From positions 26,286-90,285 of the forward strand of contig JAFRUO010000002.1 in NCBI GenBank assembly GCA_017438845.1: a stretch of 64,000 nt of DNA, written 5' to 3'. The notes under the pieces were generated by a model. That model had not been told where the DNA came from and did not search any database. It was given only the letters and a program-made list of their open reading frames with translations. Below are positions 27,468-37,900 of the stretch, in pieces. The DNA comes from Clostridia bacterium (GTDB taxonomy: Bacteria > Bacillota > Clostridia > Oscillospirales > Acutalibacteraceae). Position 1 is the stretch's first letter, and the number at the start of each line of letters is the position of its first letter. The position numbers were made by a program, and so were the translations under genes.

Positions 27468-28280
27468 ATGTATCAGAAGCTTGTTGACATGCACGTTCAT
27501 ACCGACAACTCACCCGACGGACACCATTCCGCAATGTTTATCTGCGAAAAGGCGGAGCTGATGGGCGTAAGGGCATTAGCCTTTACAGACCATTGCGAGG
27601 TGGACGTCTACCTTAAAGAGAATTATGACAGAATGGTCAGGCAGTCCTTTTTTGAAATTTCAAAGGCTCAGTCTGCCTTCAGGGGCAAGGTGCTTGTACT
27701 GAGAGGCATTGAGCTCGCGCAGGGGCATTATGACAAGCACCTTTCGCAGAATATACTTTCCGCCTATGACTATGACGTGGTAATCGGCTCGGTGCACGCC
27801 CTCAGGCATATGACCGACTTCTGTCACCTTGACGGGTACACCGAGGAAAACGTCAGGGAGTACACGTTGAAATATCTGCGTGAGCTTTACAATATGGCAA
27901 AATGGGGAAATTTTGACATAATGGCGCATATGACCTACCCCTTCAGGTATTTTTATCAGAAGGCGGGCATTGACATACGCTTAAGCGACTACTCCGAGCA
28001 GGTGGACGAGATACTTGAAATGCTTGTAAAAAACGACAAGGCTCTTGAGGTTAATACCGCCGGGCTGAGAATGGAGGTCGGAAGGCTTTCTCCCGAAATT
28101 GATACCGTAAGGCGCTTTAAGCAGCTCGGAGGTAAATACATCACCTTCGGCTCGGACGCTCACTTCGCCGAGGACATAACCGCAGGCATTGACGAGGCTT
28201 ACGGCGCAATGCTTGAAGCGGGCTTTAAGGAGTTTACCGTATTCCAGAAGCGCACGCCGATTTTAATGCCGATTGAATAA
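27468..28280 (+). CDS. hisJ: PHP-domain phosphatase, histidinol-phosphatase (HisJ) type
   Basis: 270 residues. HisJ removes phosphate from L-histidinol phosphate. PHP metal-binding motifs: DMHVHTDNSPDGHH, ALAFTDHCEV, LRGIELAQGHYD, VIGSVHALRHMTDF, IMAHMTYPFRYF and FGSDAHFAEDI. No other his genes are nearby, so another phosphomonoester is possible. AAAGAGGTGG precedes the ATG. It is 16 nt from ispE. Confidence 0.85.
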   Translation: MYQKLVDMHVHTDNSPDGHHSAMFICEKAELMGVRALAFTDHCEVDVYLKENYDRMVRQSFFEISKAQSAFRGKVLVLRGIELAQGHYDKHLSQNILSAYDYDVVIGSVHALRHMTDFCHLDGYTEENVREYTLKYLRELYNMAKWGNFDIMAHMTYPFRYFYQKAGIDIRLSDYSEQVDEILEMLVKNDKALEVNTAGLRMEVGRLSPEIDTVRRFKQLGGKYITFGSDAHFAEDITAGIDEAYGAMLEAGFKEFTVFQKRTPILMPIE

Positions 28281-28296
28281 AACGGAGAGGAAAAAT

Positions 28297-29163
28297 ATGA
28301 AAGTTAAAGCTGCCGCAAAAATTAACCTGTTGCTTGACGTGCTCGGCAGGCTTCCCGACGGGTACCACGCACTGTCTATGATTATGCAGTCCGTCAGCTG
28401 TTACGACCTTGTCGAGGTCGACAGGACGGACGGGGACAATATTATAATACTGACAGACGACGAAGCCGTGCCGACGGGCGACAGGAATATTGCATACAAA
28501 GCGGCTGAGCAGTTTTTTAAGGAAACCGGTATAACAAAGAACAGAGGAATTACGGTTAAAATCGAAAAGCATATTCCCATGGCGGCAGGGCTTGCAGGCG
28601 GAAGCGCCGACGCCGCCGCAGTGATTTTTGCGCTTGACAGGCTGTACGAAACAAACCTGAGCCTTCCCGAAAAATGCGGAATCGGTGAAAAAATCGGGGC
28701 GGACGTTCCGTTTTCACTCACGGGCGGTACGGCATATTGCTCGGACAAGGGCGGCGTAATTGCACCGCTTCCTCCGCTTAAAGATTGCTTCGTTGTGCTT
28801 TGCAAGCCCGGGCAGGACGTTTCCACCGTCAGCGCATACAAGCAGCTTGACGAGGCGGAATACATCAGACACGCCGACAGCGTTTCAATGATATACGCCG
28901 TTAAAAATGCGGACTATGAGCTGATGTGCAAAAAAGCGTGTAACGTTTTTGAACAGGTTATTGAGGTACCGCAGAGGCCCTACATAAAGGCGGTAATGAA
29001 AAAGCACAAAGCCGACATTGCCCTTATGAGCGGAAGCGGACCTACCGTGTACGGTGTTTTCAAAATAAAAGAGGACGCCGAAAAATGCGCGCAGGAGCTT
29101 ATGGAAAGCTACAGTCAGGTAGTGCTTTGCGAGCCGTGTGAAAAATCGGTCGAGATTATTTAA
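28297..29163 (+). CDS. ispE: 4-diphosphocytidyl-2-C-methyl-D-erythritol kinase
   Basis: 288 residues. ATP-dependent kinase of the non-mevalonate isoprenoid pathway. GHMP-kinase motifs: AAAKINLLLDVLGRLPDGYH at the start, PMAAGLAGGSADAAAVI (ATP loop), GADVPFSLTGGTAYC, and LMSGSGPTVYGVF. ATG 28297 with GGAGAGG upstream is chosen over an in-frame ATG 24 nt earlier. Confidence 0.96.
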   Translation: MKVKAAAKINLLLDVLGRLPDGYHALSMIMQSVSCYDLVEVDRTDGDNIIILTDDEAVPTGDRNIAYKAAEQFFKETGITKNRGITVKIEKHIPMAAGLAGGSADAAAVIFALDRLYETNLSLPEKCGIGEKIGADVPFSLTGGTAYCSDKGGVIAPLPPLKDCFVVLCKPGQDVSTVSAYKQLDEAEYIRHADSVSMIYAVKNADYELMCKKACNVFEQVIEVPQRPYIKAVMKKHKADIALMSGSGPTVYGVFKIKEDAEKCAQELMESYSQVVLCEPCEKSVEII

Positions 29164-29176
29164 AATAACATAATAA

Positions 29177-29212
29177 AAAAGAAGGTTCTCACACGGGAAC
29201 CTTCTTTTACTT
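29177..29212. terminator. Bidirectional terminator between convergent ispE and EamA genes
   Basis: Stem AAAAGAAGGTTC / GAACCTTCTTTT with an 8-nt loop; A-rich on one side, T-rich on the other, so it can work for both strands. Confidence 0.9.
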
Positions 29213-29222
29213 TTGTTGAATA

Positions 29223-30149
29223 TCAGCCTGCTTCGTCATAGAAGCCGATAATCGCTATGCCGACAATCGCAACTGCAATTGTGAGATAGTGCTTCCACGA
29301 CAGCTTTTCCTTGAGAAAAATTCTGCCCCATACCGCGGACAGAAGGCAGTACGACGAAATAATCGGGGCGGAAAGCGCAACGTGCGCCGAGTCCGCAAGG
29401 GCGTAAACGTAAGCAAACTGTCCTGCCGTTTCGAAGATAGCGCCGATATACTTGGGGGCTTCCTTTTTGGGAAGATATTTCTGCTTTTTAATAAGCTTGA
29501 CGTAGATGAACGAAGCAATACCGCAAATAAGGAAGGTAAGCTCGTATGCTACATTAGCCGAATCCTCGTCAAGCGTTTCAAGCACAATACTGTCCGCAAA
29601 GGTGCCGAGTGCGTCAAGCAGGCAGTAGATAAGCGGAAGTATAATTGCTATTGCGCTTTTTGCATATTTATAATTTGCCTTGTCCTGACGGAGGGCGCGA
29701 AGCTCCTCGTCCTCCTTTGCCTCGACAATGCCCAGACCGATAACGCCTGCAATTACAAGCCCGACCGCCGCAAACTGCAGGGGAGCGATTTCTATTTTCT
29801 GCCCCCTTATAAGCGACGCACAGACGGTCATAATAGCGACCAGAGCGCCCGAGGAATTGCATATAGGCGAGGAAATTGAAAGCTCGATGTAGCGCAGACC
29901 CATATAGCCGATTGCCATTGAAACTATGTATAGCGCGGAAACGGGGAGGTATTTTAAAATTACCTCGCCGGTGATTACCGTACCGCCGATAAACACCTCG
30001 TAAGCGGCGTGAAGTCCCATTACGACTCCGACTGCCGTTACCATTTTTAAATGACTGTATTTGTCACTCTTTTCCACGCATCCGATTTTTGAAAAAAGGT
30101 CACTGCCGCTCCAGCAGAAGAAGGCGATAAGCGCAAACCAAAACCACAT
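29223..30149 (-). CDS. EamA/DMT-family transporter
   Basis: 308 residues, about ten hydrophobic segments in two EamA halves (MWFWFALIAFFCWSGSDLF at the start; SAHVALSAPIISSYCLLSAV near the C-terminus). A charged cytoplasmic loop (EAKEDEELRALRQDKANYK) separates the halves. Drug/metabolite transporter superfamily; substrate unknown. GGGAGTG lies upstream of ATG. It lies downstream of serA in the same direction, with a probable terminator between. Confidence 0.85.
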   Translation of the reverse strand: MWFWFALIAFFCWSGSDLFSKIGCVEKSDKYSHLKMVTAVGVVMGLHAAYEVFIGGTVITGEVILKYLPVSALYIVSMAIGYMGLRYIELSISSPICNSSGALVAIMTVCASLIRGQKIEIAPLQFAAVGLVIAGVIGLGIVEAKEDEELRALRQDKANYKYAKSAIAIILPLIYCLLDALGTFADSIVLETLDEDSANVAYELTFLICGIASFIYVKLIKKQKYLPKKEAPKYIGAIFETAGQFAYVYALADSAHVALSAPIISSYCLLSAVWGRIFLKEKLSWKHYLTIAVAIVGIAIIGFYDEAG

Positions 30150-30176
30150 TTATTATTTCACTCCCGAATCTCATAA

Positions 30177-30212
30177 CAAAGAGCATAAGCGAATTAACGT
30201 TTACGCTCTTTG
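30177..30212 (-). terminator. Probable terminator after serA
   Basis: Stem CAAAGAGC / GCTCTTTG extended by further pairs with one mismatch; the following T stretch on the minus strand is weak. Confidence 0.5.
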
Positions 30213-30233
30213 AAATATTAAATATTGTTGCTT

Positions 30234-31397
30234 TTATTTAATTACCCTTACTCTGATAACCTCGTCGAGTGAAGTGATTGTCGAAATTGCATCCTCCGTA
30301 ACATCAGCGTCCGTGTCGAGCATGGTGTAGGCATATTCGCCCTTTGACTTGTTTACCATGTTGTCGATGTTGATGTCGCCTGCCGCAACGGCGGTGGTGA
30401 TTTTGCTTATCACATTCGGGACGTTCTTATGAATAATCGTAACTCTTGTGCCCGTGCTTCTCGGAACGGAAACGTTCGGGAAGTTAACGGAATGGGTGAT
30501 GTTGCCGTTTTCAAGGAAATCGCTGATTTCCTCAACCGCCATAACCGCGCAGTTGTCCTCCGATTCGGGAGTTGAAGCGCCGAGGTGGGGGATTACGATT
30601 GCGCCGTTTGCGTCAAGAAGGGCTTCACAGCCGAAGTCGGTTACATAGGAAGCTACCTTGCCGTCTGCAAGCGCGCTGATAATATCGTCGGTGTCAACAA
30701 GGTCGCCCCTTGCAAAGTTGAGAATTCTGACGCTGTCCTTCATCTTCGCAATGTTAACGGTGTTGATAAGTCCTCTTGTGTCGTCGGTAAGCGGAACGTG
30801 AAGGGTGATGTAGTCGCAGTCTGTGAAGATGTCGTCAAGACGTGTGACGTGCTTTACGCTTCTTGAAAGGTTCCATGCGGCGTCAACCGAGAGGAACGGG
30901 TCGTAGCCGTAAACCTCCATACCGAGTGAATGCGCGGCATTAGCAACAAGTACGCCGATAGCGCCGAGTCCTATAACGCCGAGCTTTTTGCCCTTGATTT
31001 CTGGGCCTGCGAAAGCCGACTTGCCCTTTTCAACGGACTTTGAAAAATTCTCGTCGCCTCTGAGGGTTGCCTTAACCCACTCGATTGAGGGGATAACCTT
31101 TCTTGAGGAGAGCAGCAGTCCGCAAAGCACAAGCTCCTTGACCGCATTTGCGTTTGCGCCGGGGGTGTTGAAAACAACGATGCCTTCTGCGGCGCATCTG
31201 TCAAGCGGAATGTTGTTAACGCCTGCGCCCGCCCTTGCGATTGCGAGGGTCTTGTCGGAAAACTCCATGTCATGCATTGAAGCGGAACGTACAAGTATTG
31301 CGTCGGGGTCCTTGATGCTGTCGGTGCATTTGTAGTCGGAAGAAAAATTCCTTATGCCCGTAGCCGAAATTTTGTTAAGAGTTAATATGTTATACAT
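30234..31397 (-). CDS. serA: D-3-phosphoglycerate dehydrogenase
   Basis: 387 residues. First step of serine synthesis. Catalytic and NAD domains: RAGAGVNNIPLD, FNTPGANANAVKELVL, LGVIGLGAIGVLVANAA (dinucleotide fold), NFARGDLVDTDD, and the His of VIPHLGASTPESE. A C-terminal ACT domain (about 315-387, RVTIIHKNVPNVISKITT) suggests feedback control. Short form without the second regulatory domain. Lies 15 nt after serC. Confidence 0.95.
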   Translation of the reverse strand: MYNILTLNKISATGIRNFSSDYKCTDSIKDPDAILVRSASMHDMEFSDKTLAIARAGAGVNNIPLDRCAAEGIVVFNTPGANANAVKELVLCGLLLSSRKVIPSIEWVKATLRGDENFSKSVEKGKSAFAGPEIKGKKLGVIGLGAIGVLVANAAHSLGMEVYGYDPFLSVDAAWNLSRSVKHVTRLDDIFTDCDYITLHVPLTDDTRGLINTVNIAKMKDSVRILNFARGDLVDTDDIISALADGKVASYVTDFGCEALLDANGAIVIPHLGASTPESEDNCAVMAVEEISDFLENGNITHSVNFPNVSVPRSTGTRVTIIHKNVPNVISKITTAVAAGDINIDNMVNKSKGEYAYTMLDTDADVTEDAISTITSLDEVIRVRVIK

Positions 31398-31412
31398 TTT
31401 ATTTATCTCCTG

Positions 31413-32495
31413 TTATGAATTTGCCTTTTCAAACTCTGCCATAAATTCAACGAGCTTTTCAACGCCCTCATAAGGCATGGCGTTGTAAATCGAAGCGCGC
31501 ATACCGCCTACGGTTCTGTGACCCTTGAGGTTTACAAGACCTGCCTCGGTGGCTTCTTTAACAAACTTTGCGTTAAGCTCATCGTCGTCGGTTACAAACG
31601 GAACGTTCATAAGCGAACGGTCCTCGGGAACAACGGTACCCCTGAACATTTTGGAATTGTCGAGGAAATCGTAAAGAAGCTTTGCCTTCTTTTCGTTTCT
31701 TTCCTTCATGGCGTCAAGTCCGCCGTTTGCCTTAAGCCATTCAAGCACGAGCTTACAAATATATATAGTATAGCAGGGGGGAGTGTTGTAAAGAGACTCC
31801 GCGTCCGCCTGAATTTTGTAGTTCATCATAACGGGAGTAATATCTCTTGCGTTGCCTAAAAGGTCCTCACGGATAATTGCGACAACAAGTCCTGCGGGAG
31901 CAACGTTCTTCTGTGCGCCGAAGTAGACCATGCCGAATTTTGAAATGTCAAGCGGCTCGGAAAGGGCGCAGGAGCTGACGTCGGCAATAAGCACCTTGTC
32001 GCCCACGGGCGGAAGCTCCTTGTAAACCGTACCGTAAATAGTGTTGTTCATGCAGATGTAAACATAGTCTGCGTCCTCACGGAAATCCTCAGCCTTTGTT
32101 TTGGGAATATATGAGAAGGTCTTGTCAGCCGAGGAGGCAACCGCTTTGACATCGCCGTATTTCTGAGCCTCCTGGAAAGCTTTCTTTGCCCACTGACCGG
32201 TGATAATGTAATCAGCCTTGCCGCTGCCGTTCATAAAGTTAAGCGGAATTGCCGAGAACTGAGCGCTTGCGCCGCCCTGAAGGAAAAGCACCTTGTAATT
32301 GTCGGGGATTTTGTAAAGCTCTCTCATAAGAGCTTCAGCTTCTTTGATAATGTCGTCGAACCACTTTGAACGGTGGCTCATTTCCATAACGGACTGACCG
32401 CTTCCCTTGTAGTCAAGCATTTCAGCCGCTGCAGTTTTAAGCACCTGCTCCGGGAGCATTGAGGGGCCTGCCGAAAAATTGTAAACTCTTGCCAT
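31413..32495 (-). CDS. serC: Phosphoserine aminotransferase
   Basis: 360 residues, normal length. PLP enzyme for the second step of serine synthesis. VYNFSAGPSMLPEQVL, MEMSHRSKWFDDI, FLQGGASAQFSAIPLN, ISDV-type VLIADVSSCALSEP, the PLP-lysine region VYFGAQKNVAPAGLV, and HRTVGGMRASIYNAM are diagnostic. First gene of serC-serA; no serB in the window. Confidence 0.97.
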   Translation of the reverse strand: MARVYNFSAGPSMLPEQVLKTAAAEMLDYKGSGQSVMEMSHRSKWFDDIIKEAEALMRELYKIPDNYKVLFLQGGASAQFSAIPLNFMNGSGKADYIITGQWAKKAFQEAQKYGDVKAVASSADKTFSYIPKTKAEDFREDADYVYICMNNTIYGTVYKELPPVGDKVLIADVSSCALSEPLDISKFGMVYFGAQKNVAPAGLVVAIIREDLLGNARDITPVMMNYKIQADAESLYNTPPCYTIYICKLVLEWLKANGGLDAMKERNEKKAKLLYDFLDNSKMFRGTVVPEDRSLMNVPFVTDDDELNAKFVKEATEAGLVNLKGHRTVGGMRASIYNAMPYEGVEKLVEFMAEFEKANS

Positions 32496-32570
32496 AAAAA
32501 TACCTCCGTTACCATTTATATGGTAGAAAAATTATTTTGCGAAATTACATTTCTTTAAATTTGCGTTGAC

Positions 32571-32600
32571 ATTATAGCAAAAGGGGAACTTTAAAGTCAA
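32571..32600 (-). promoter_or_regulatory. Promoter of serC-serA
   Basis: On the minus strand TTGACT (32600-32595), 18-nt spacer, TATAAT (32576-32571), giving a 5' leader of about 70 nt in which I see no riboswitch or T-box. Confidence 0.75.
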
Positions 32601-32735
32601 CAAATTGACAAAAATTTAACAAAATTTTCGGCAAAATCGGCATTTAGCACTATAAACTTGTTAAAAAAATTAACAATATATGCATTTTTATATCTTTTTT
32701 GACAAAATATCTTATATACAATATAATAAAACCTG

Positions 32736-32927
32736 TCATCTGTCCGAAGCAGGGGCTTGCTTTGAAAAATCGGAACCTGTTTTGTGACCGTGCTCGGCGG
32801 AAAAAGCCCCGTCGGACAGCAGCGCCTCACGCAGAGGGGTATCCTCACTGTCACAGCTTTCCCGAAACGACGCTGTCTCGGGGTGTAAAACGGAATGTAA
32901 TGTGGTTTTGTTTTCCTTTGTTTCCAT
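32736..32927 (-). CDS. Possible small hydrophilic protein, 63 residues
   Basis: METKENKTTLHSVLHPETAS start, no hydrophobic segment, ends KQAPASDR. AAGGAG is 9 nt upstream of ATG. The ORF coincides with a GC-richer island (about 32740-32900) in an otherwise very AT-rich 617-nt gap (32496-33112), which favours a real gene. No family recognised and no clear promoter or terminator. The rest of that gap holds only the serC and surface-protein promoters. Confidence 0.35.
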   Translation of the reverse strand: METKENKTTLHSVLHPETASFRESCDSEDTPLREALLSDGAFSAEHGHKTGSDFSKQAPASDR

Positions 32928-33022
32928 ATATAGTGGCTCCTTGTTTTTTATTTTGTTTTTATTTTTTGTCAGTTTTCACAATAAAATACAAAAACTTTTT
33001 TCAAAAAAACAAAAGCTTTTTA

Positions 33023-33051
33023 TTGACATTGAACACTTGTGCTGATATAAT
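33023..33051 (+). promoter_or_regulatory. Strong promoter of the surface-protein gene
   Basis: TTGACA (33023-33028), 17-nt spacer, TATAAT (33046-33051) with an upstream TG (extended -10). Confidence 0.85.
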
Positions 33052-33112
33052 CTTAATGTATATTAATCAAACTATGCCCAGTTCGAACAAGTAAGAAGGG
33101 AATTTATTAGAT

Positions 33113-34039
33113 ATGAAAAAGTTTTTGGCTGTACTGATTTCAATATCTCTTATGCTTGCTGTCTGTGTTCCCGCCTTTGCAGGTGAGAATGTTGACAACC
33201 TTGCAGACGAACAGCAAAAGGAAATAGCTACATTGATTTTAGAATCAATTGACGGGGGCAGCAATATTGACACCTCCACGGGACGTACCGAAATTAAAAA
33301 CGGCGTCTTAAACGGCGTAGCCGACCTTGACTCTTTAATCGCAGCTTATAACGAAAGCCCCGAAACCGTCGGTAACAATATCACCGCCGCGGTTGAGGCA
33401 GTTAAAAGCGATGTAGGCTTCTCCGACAGTCTTGCAAAAAGACTTGCTGCGGATATTACGCTCGGCATCCAGAAAAAGGCTGCTCCCGAGCCGGAAACTC
33501 CCACGGAGCCTGCGGGTGACGACGAAGAGCCTACAACACCCGAAGAAATCAGAGACAACATTGACGCAGTTATCACAGTCGTTTCAAACCTTCCCTTCGA
33601 CCAGGCACAGCAGGTTATCGTATCCCTTCTCGGTAACGGCGTAATCAACAAGACCGAAGCGGAATATGTTGCAAAACAGCTTATGAGCGACGGCAAAATC
33701 ACAGCCGACCAGTATCAGCAGCTTATCGCCGCCATCAATTCCGACGACGCTAACAAGACTATTCTTGACAGGATTTTTGAGGGCTACACACCTGCGGACC
33801 TCTCACAGCTTTTCAGAGGCTTCGGTGACGCGCTGAGCACAATTGCCACCGCCATTGCAAACCTTCTCAGGGGCGGCTCGTCAGACGACCCGTCAGGCAA
33901 TGACAATAACGGCGGAAGCAACACAAAAGCTCCCGACATCCCGGCGACAGGCGATTACACAATCCCTGCAGTTACAGCCGTAGCACTTCTTGCAGGCGCA
34001 GCGTTTGTACTTACAAGAAAGAAAAAAGACGAAAAATAA
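33113..34039 (+). CDS. Secreted surface protein with LPXTG-like (IPATG) anchor
   Basis: 308 residues. Signal peptide MKKFLAVLISISLMLAVCV ending at AFA; a helical Asp/Ala-rich region; a Pro/Glu/Thr linker near residues 125-145 (PEPETPTEPAGDDEEPTTPE); a second helical region; a Gly/Asn/Ser linker; then the sorting signal IPATG, a hydrophobic segment and RKKKDEK. This is the sortase-substrate layout with Ile in place of Leu. No sortase gene is in the window. Monocistronic: strong promoter and terminator on either side. Confidence 0.8.
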   Translation: MKKFLAVLISISLMLAVCVPAFAGENVDNLADEQQKEIATLILESIDGGSNIDTSTGRTEIKNGVLNGVADLDSLIAAYNESPETVGNNITAAVEAVKSDVGFSDSLAKRLAADITLGIQKKAAPEPETPTEPAGDDEEPTTPEEIRDNIDAVITVVSNLPFDQAQQVIVSLLGNGVINKTEAEYVAKQLMSDGKITADQYQQLIAAINSDDANKTILDRIFEGYTPADLSQLFRGFGDALSTIATAIANLLRGGSSDDPSGNDNNGGSNTKAPDIPATGDYTIPAVTAVALLAGAAFVLTRKKKDEK

Positions 34040-34051
34040 ACCGACATATTT

Positions 34052-34081
34052 AAGCCACAGCGTTTGCTGTGGCTTTTTCTT
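34052..34081 (+). terminator. Intrinsic terminator after the surface-protein gene
   Basis: Perfect 10-bp stem AAGCCACAGC / GCTGTGGCTT with a GTTT loop, then TTTCTT. Confidence 0.92.
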
Positions 34082-34194
34082 GTGTTGAAATAAATTGTTA
34101 AAATACTTTTAATAATAGTATTAACAGTGGAAATTTGTTCAGGTTTGTGATACAATAAAATGAATTTATATTTTTTAAGTGAGGTACTGTCAAT

Positions 34195-34896
34195 ATGGCG
34201 TTTATTGAGGTCCGCAATGTTACAAAAACATATAAAACAGGTGAGGTTGAAATCAAGGCAGTTGACGAAATCGGCTTCGGTATCGACAAAGGTGAGTTCG
34301 TCGTTATTGTCGGCCCCAGCGGCGCAGGCAAAACAACCATACTCAACATACTCGGAGGAATGGATACCGCCAATTCGGGCAGTATTTTCGTTGACAACGC
34401 CGAGATAACAAAGTTTAATGAAAAACAGCTTACAAAGTACCGCCGTGACGACGTCGGCTTTGTTTTCCAGTTTTATAATCTTGTGGGAAACCTGACGGCG
34501 CTTGAAAACGTCGAGCTTTCGTCGCACATAGCGGCAGGCTCGCTCAATGCCGCAGAGATGCTCAAGGAGGTCGGACTTTCAAACCGTCTTGACAACTTCC
34601 CGTCACAGCTTTCGGGCGGCGAACAGCAGAGGGTTTCGATTGCAAGGGCGCTTGCCAAAAACCCGAAGCTTCTGCTTTGCGACGAGCCTACGGGCGCGCT
34701 TGACTACATCACGGGCAAATCAATCCTCAAGCTGCTTCAGGACACCTGCAGGGAGAAAAAGGTAACGGTAATTGTTATCACGCACAACTCTGCGCTTGCT
34801 CCCATGGCGGACAAGGTAATCAAAATTAAAAACGGCAGGGTGGACAAGCTTCTGCTTAATGAAAAGCCCACGCCCGTAGAATATATTGAATGGTAA
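34195..34896 (+). CDS. ABC transporter ATP-binding protein (MacB/LolD type)
   Basis: 233 residues. Walker [21 protein letters not shown]-loop [18 protein letters not shown], signature [19 protein letters not shown], Walker [13 protein letters not shown] and the H-loop VITHNSALA. The subgroup works with FtsX-like permeases in export or envelope stress. An extended -10 (TGATACAAT, 34148-34156) is upstream. Its stop overlaps the region of the permease ribosome-binding site. Confidence 0.93.
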   Translation: MAFIEVRNVTKTYKTGEVEIKAVDEIGFGIDKGEFVVIVGPSGAGKTTILNILGGMDTANSGSIFVDNAEITKFNEKQLTKYRRDDVGFVFQFYNLVGNLTALENVELSSHIAAGSLNAAEMLKEVGLSNRLDNFPSQLSGGEQQRVSIARALAKNPKLLLCDEPTGALDYITGKSILKLLQDTCREKKVTVIVITHNSALAPMADKVIKIKNGRVDKLLLNEKPTPVEYIEW

Positions 34897-34907
34897 GGAA
34901 AAAGCAT

Positions 34908-37900
34908 ATGACTAAACCAATGAAAAAGGAATTTCTGCGTGAAATCAGAAAAAGCTTCGCAAGGTTCCTTTCAATTCTTCTCATAGTTGCGTTGGGCGTT
35001 GCTTTTTTCTCCGGTATTAAAGCGGCGGCTCCTGCAATGAAGGCGTCTGCCGACGCAACCTATGACTCGGAAAATTTCATGGACATCTGCATTCAGAGCT
35101 CGCTCGGGCTTACGCAGAGGGATATTGACGAAATTGCCAAGGTTATGGGCGTTGAGGATGTTGAAGGCTCATATAATGCCGACTTTCTTTGCTCAACTCC
35201 CGACGCAGAGGTCGTCACAAGCGTAATTGCCCTTACGGACAGAATCAACCTTGTAAAGGTTACCGAGGGCAGGTATCCCGAAAAGTATTATGAGTGCATA
35301 GCCGACGCAAGATTTTTGCAGAAAACGGGTCACCGAATCGGCGATCAGATTGCGCTTAGCACAGGCAACGGCTCGGATGTAAGCGACAAGTTGGCGACAA
35401 ATCTGTTCACCATTGTCGGCGTAGGCAATACGGCATACTATTTAAACGAGGACAGGGGCAGAAGCGAAATCGGCAACGGCACGGTTGACGCCTTTCTGGT
35501 AGTTCCCAAGCAGGCGTTTACAATGACCGCTTTTACCAAAATTTTTGTAAAGGTTAAGCAGGCGACCGGGCTTAACTGCTTCTCTTCAAAATATGACCGC
35601 CTTGTAGGTCAGGTCAAGGACAATATCAACGTTATCTCCGCAACGCGCTGTGACGTAAGGTACGACGAGTTTCAGGAGGAGTCGGGCGAGCTTATCAAAA
35701 GAGCACAGGACCGTTTTGAGGACCGTAAGCAAAAGGCGCTCGATCAGCTCGAAAAGGCTTATCAGGAGCTTTCCGATGCACAGTCTGCGCTCGACATTGC
35801 TCAAAGTGAAATCGACGCCAAGAAGCAGGAAATTGAGGACGCAAAATTCCTGCTTGACACTCAGGAGCAGAATTTGCCCGAAAACCTTGAACGTGTTCAG
35901 CAGGCGAGGCAGAACCTCGCCGAGCTGGAGGGTCAGTACAACAACGCCAGGATCCAGCTCAACTATAACAGCGGAGTTATCACAAAGCTGGAGGAGGAGC
36001 TTCGTCAGGGAGCTTCAAAGATGAGCAACGAGGAATACGCCGAGGCGGCTTCCGTCATTTACGGCTACAAGTATCTTGCTCAGGCTTATCAGTCCTCACT
36101 TGACGCAATCAAGTTCTCAATCGAGCAGGCAAGGGCGAGAATCGACACCTACGAAAGAGTTCTCAACGGCTCACCCGAGGCGATTGCGGATGCCAGGCTC
36201 AAGGTTGAAACGGGCGATGAGGAGCTTCAGAAGGCTCAGAAGGAGCTTAACGAGAAGCAGGGCACGCTTGACGTTAAAAAAGAGGAGTATGAGCTTTCAA
36301 AGAAGGAAATGACGGAGGAGTTTGTCGAGGCTCAGGCAACTCTTGACGCATATAAGCATGAAATTGAAAACACACCCAGACCGACATGGTATATCACGGG
36401 CAGAGAAATAGTCGACACCTACGCTTCGTTTGAAAACGACGCTGACGGTATTAACGCCATCGGTACCATTTTCCCGATTATTTTCTTCCTTGTTGCGGCT
36501 CTTGTAAGCCTTACGACAATGACGAGGATGATTGAGGAGCAGAGGGTGCAGATAGGCACATTGAAGGCTCTCGGCTACAGCAAGGGACAAATCAGCTTAA
36601 AGTATATTCTTTATGCGCTTTCGGCATCGCTTATCGGAGCAGTGGCAGGCGTGCTTATCGGCGAGAGGCTGATTCCCTCGATGGTGGTTGACACCTACAA
36701 GGTTGTGTACGTCAACCTTACAAAAATAATAATTCCGTTTAACTTCCTTTACGGAGGGCTTGCAATTATAATCGCAGTGCTCTGCACTACGCTTGCGGCG
36801 TTTGCGGCAAGCAGAAAGAGCCTCAGGGAAACCCCTGCGGTGCTGATGAGACCTCAGGCACCCGTAGTCGGGAAAAAGATTTTGCTTGAACGCTTCAAGG
36901 GCTTCTGGCTTCGTCTTAATTACGGACAGAAGGCGTCGCTGAGAAACCTTGTAAGATACAAAAAGAGACTGTTTATGACGCTCTTCGGCGTGGCAGGCTG
37001 TATGGCTTTGCTGTTGGTCGGCTTCGGAATCAGAGACTCCGTTGCCTCAATGACTCAGAAGCAGTACGGTAAGATATTTGACTATCAGGGCGTAATCACG
37101 ATTAACGAGGGGCTCGGCAAAACCGAAAGACGCCACCTTTTAAGCGATATTCAGGGTACGCCCGGAGTTAACGACTACCTTCAGGTTTACCGTGCTCCCG
37201 CGTTTGCGCTCAACGCCTCCGTTGAGCAGGACGCCTATATAGTCGTACCGCAGAATGTTGATTTCCTGGGCGAATACATTTCCCTCGGCACGCGCGCGGG
37301 CAAGGCGGAATATAAGCTTGACGACAGCAGTGTAATAATAACCGAAAAGCTTGCAAGAATACTTGGCGTAAACGTCGGAGATACGGTAGCCTTCAAGCTC
37401 GGTAAGGATTCGGAAAAGACGGTTGACATACAGGTTAAGGGCATTACCGAAAACTATCTGTATCACTACGTCTATATGACCCCTGCGGTATACAAAATGC
37501 TCTTCGGTCAGTCCGCTTCGCTTAACACGCTTCTTGTAAGGACAAACCTTTACGACGAGGCTTCGTTTAAAAAGCAGATATTGTCCCTTGACGGCGTAAC
37601 CTCGGTCACGATGAATACCGAGGCTCAGCGTCAGGCTGAAAAGACCACGGACAGCCTTATGGTAATTGTCGTACTGATGATAGCTTCTGCGGCGCTTCTT
37701 GCGTTTGTTGTACTGTACAACCTTAACAATATTAATATAACCGAAAGGCGGCGCGAGCTCGCAACGCTCAAGGTGCTCGGCTTCTATCCGGACGAAATGA
37801 GAAAATACGTCTACCGTGAAAATGCCATTCTTACGGCGTTCGGTATGCTTATCGGCATAGGGCTGGGAATACTGCTTCATTGGTTTGTTATGAGAACGGT

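Noticed and set aside
28401..28865. Serine-rich ORFs opposite ispE and similar genes
   Set aside because: Composition is the mirror of the real frame; no start signals.
32496..32600. T-box or riboswitch upstream of serC
   Set aside because: The leader is about 70 nt, AT-rich and without specifier-like or terminator structure.
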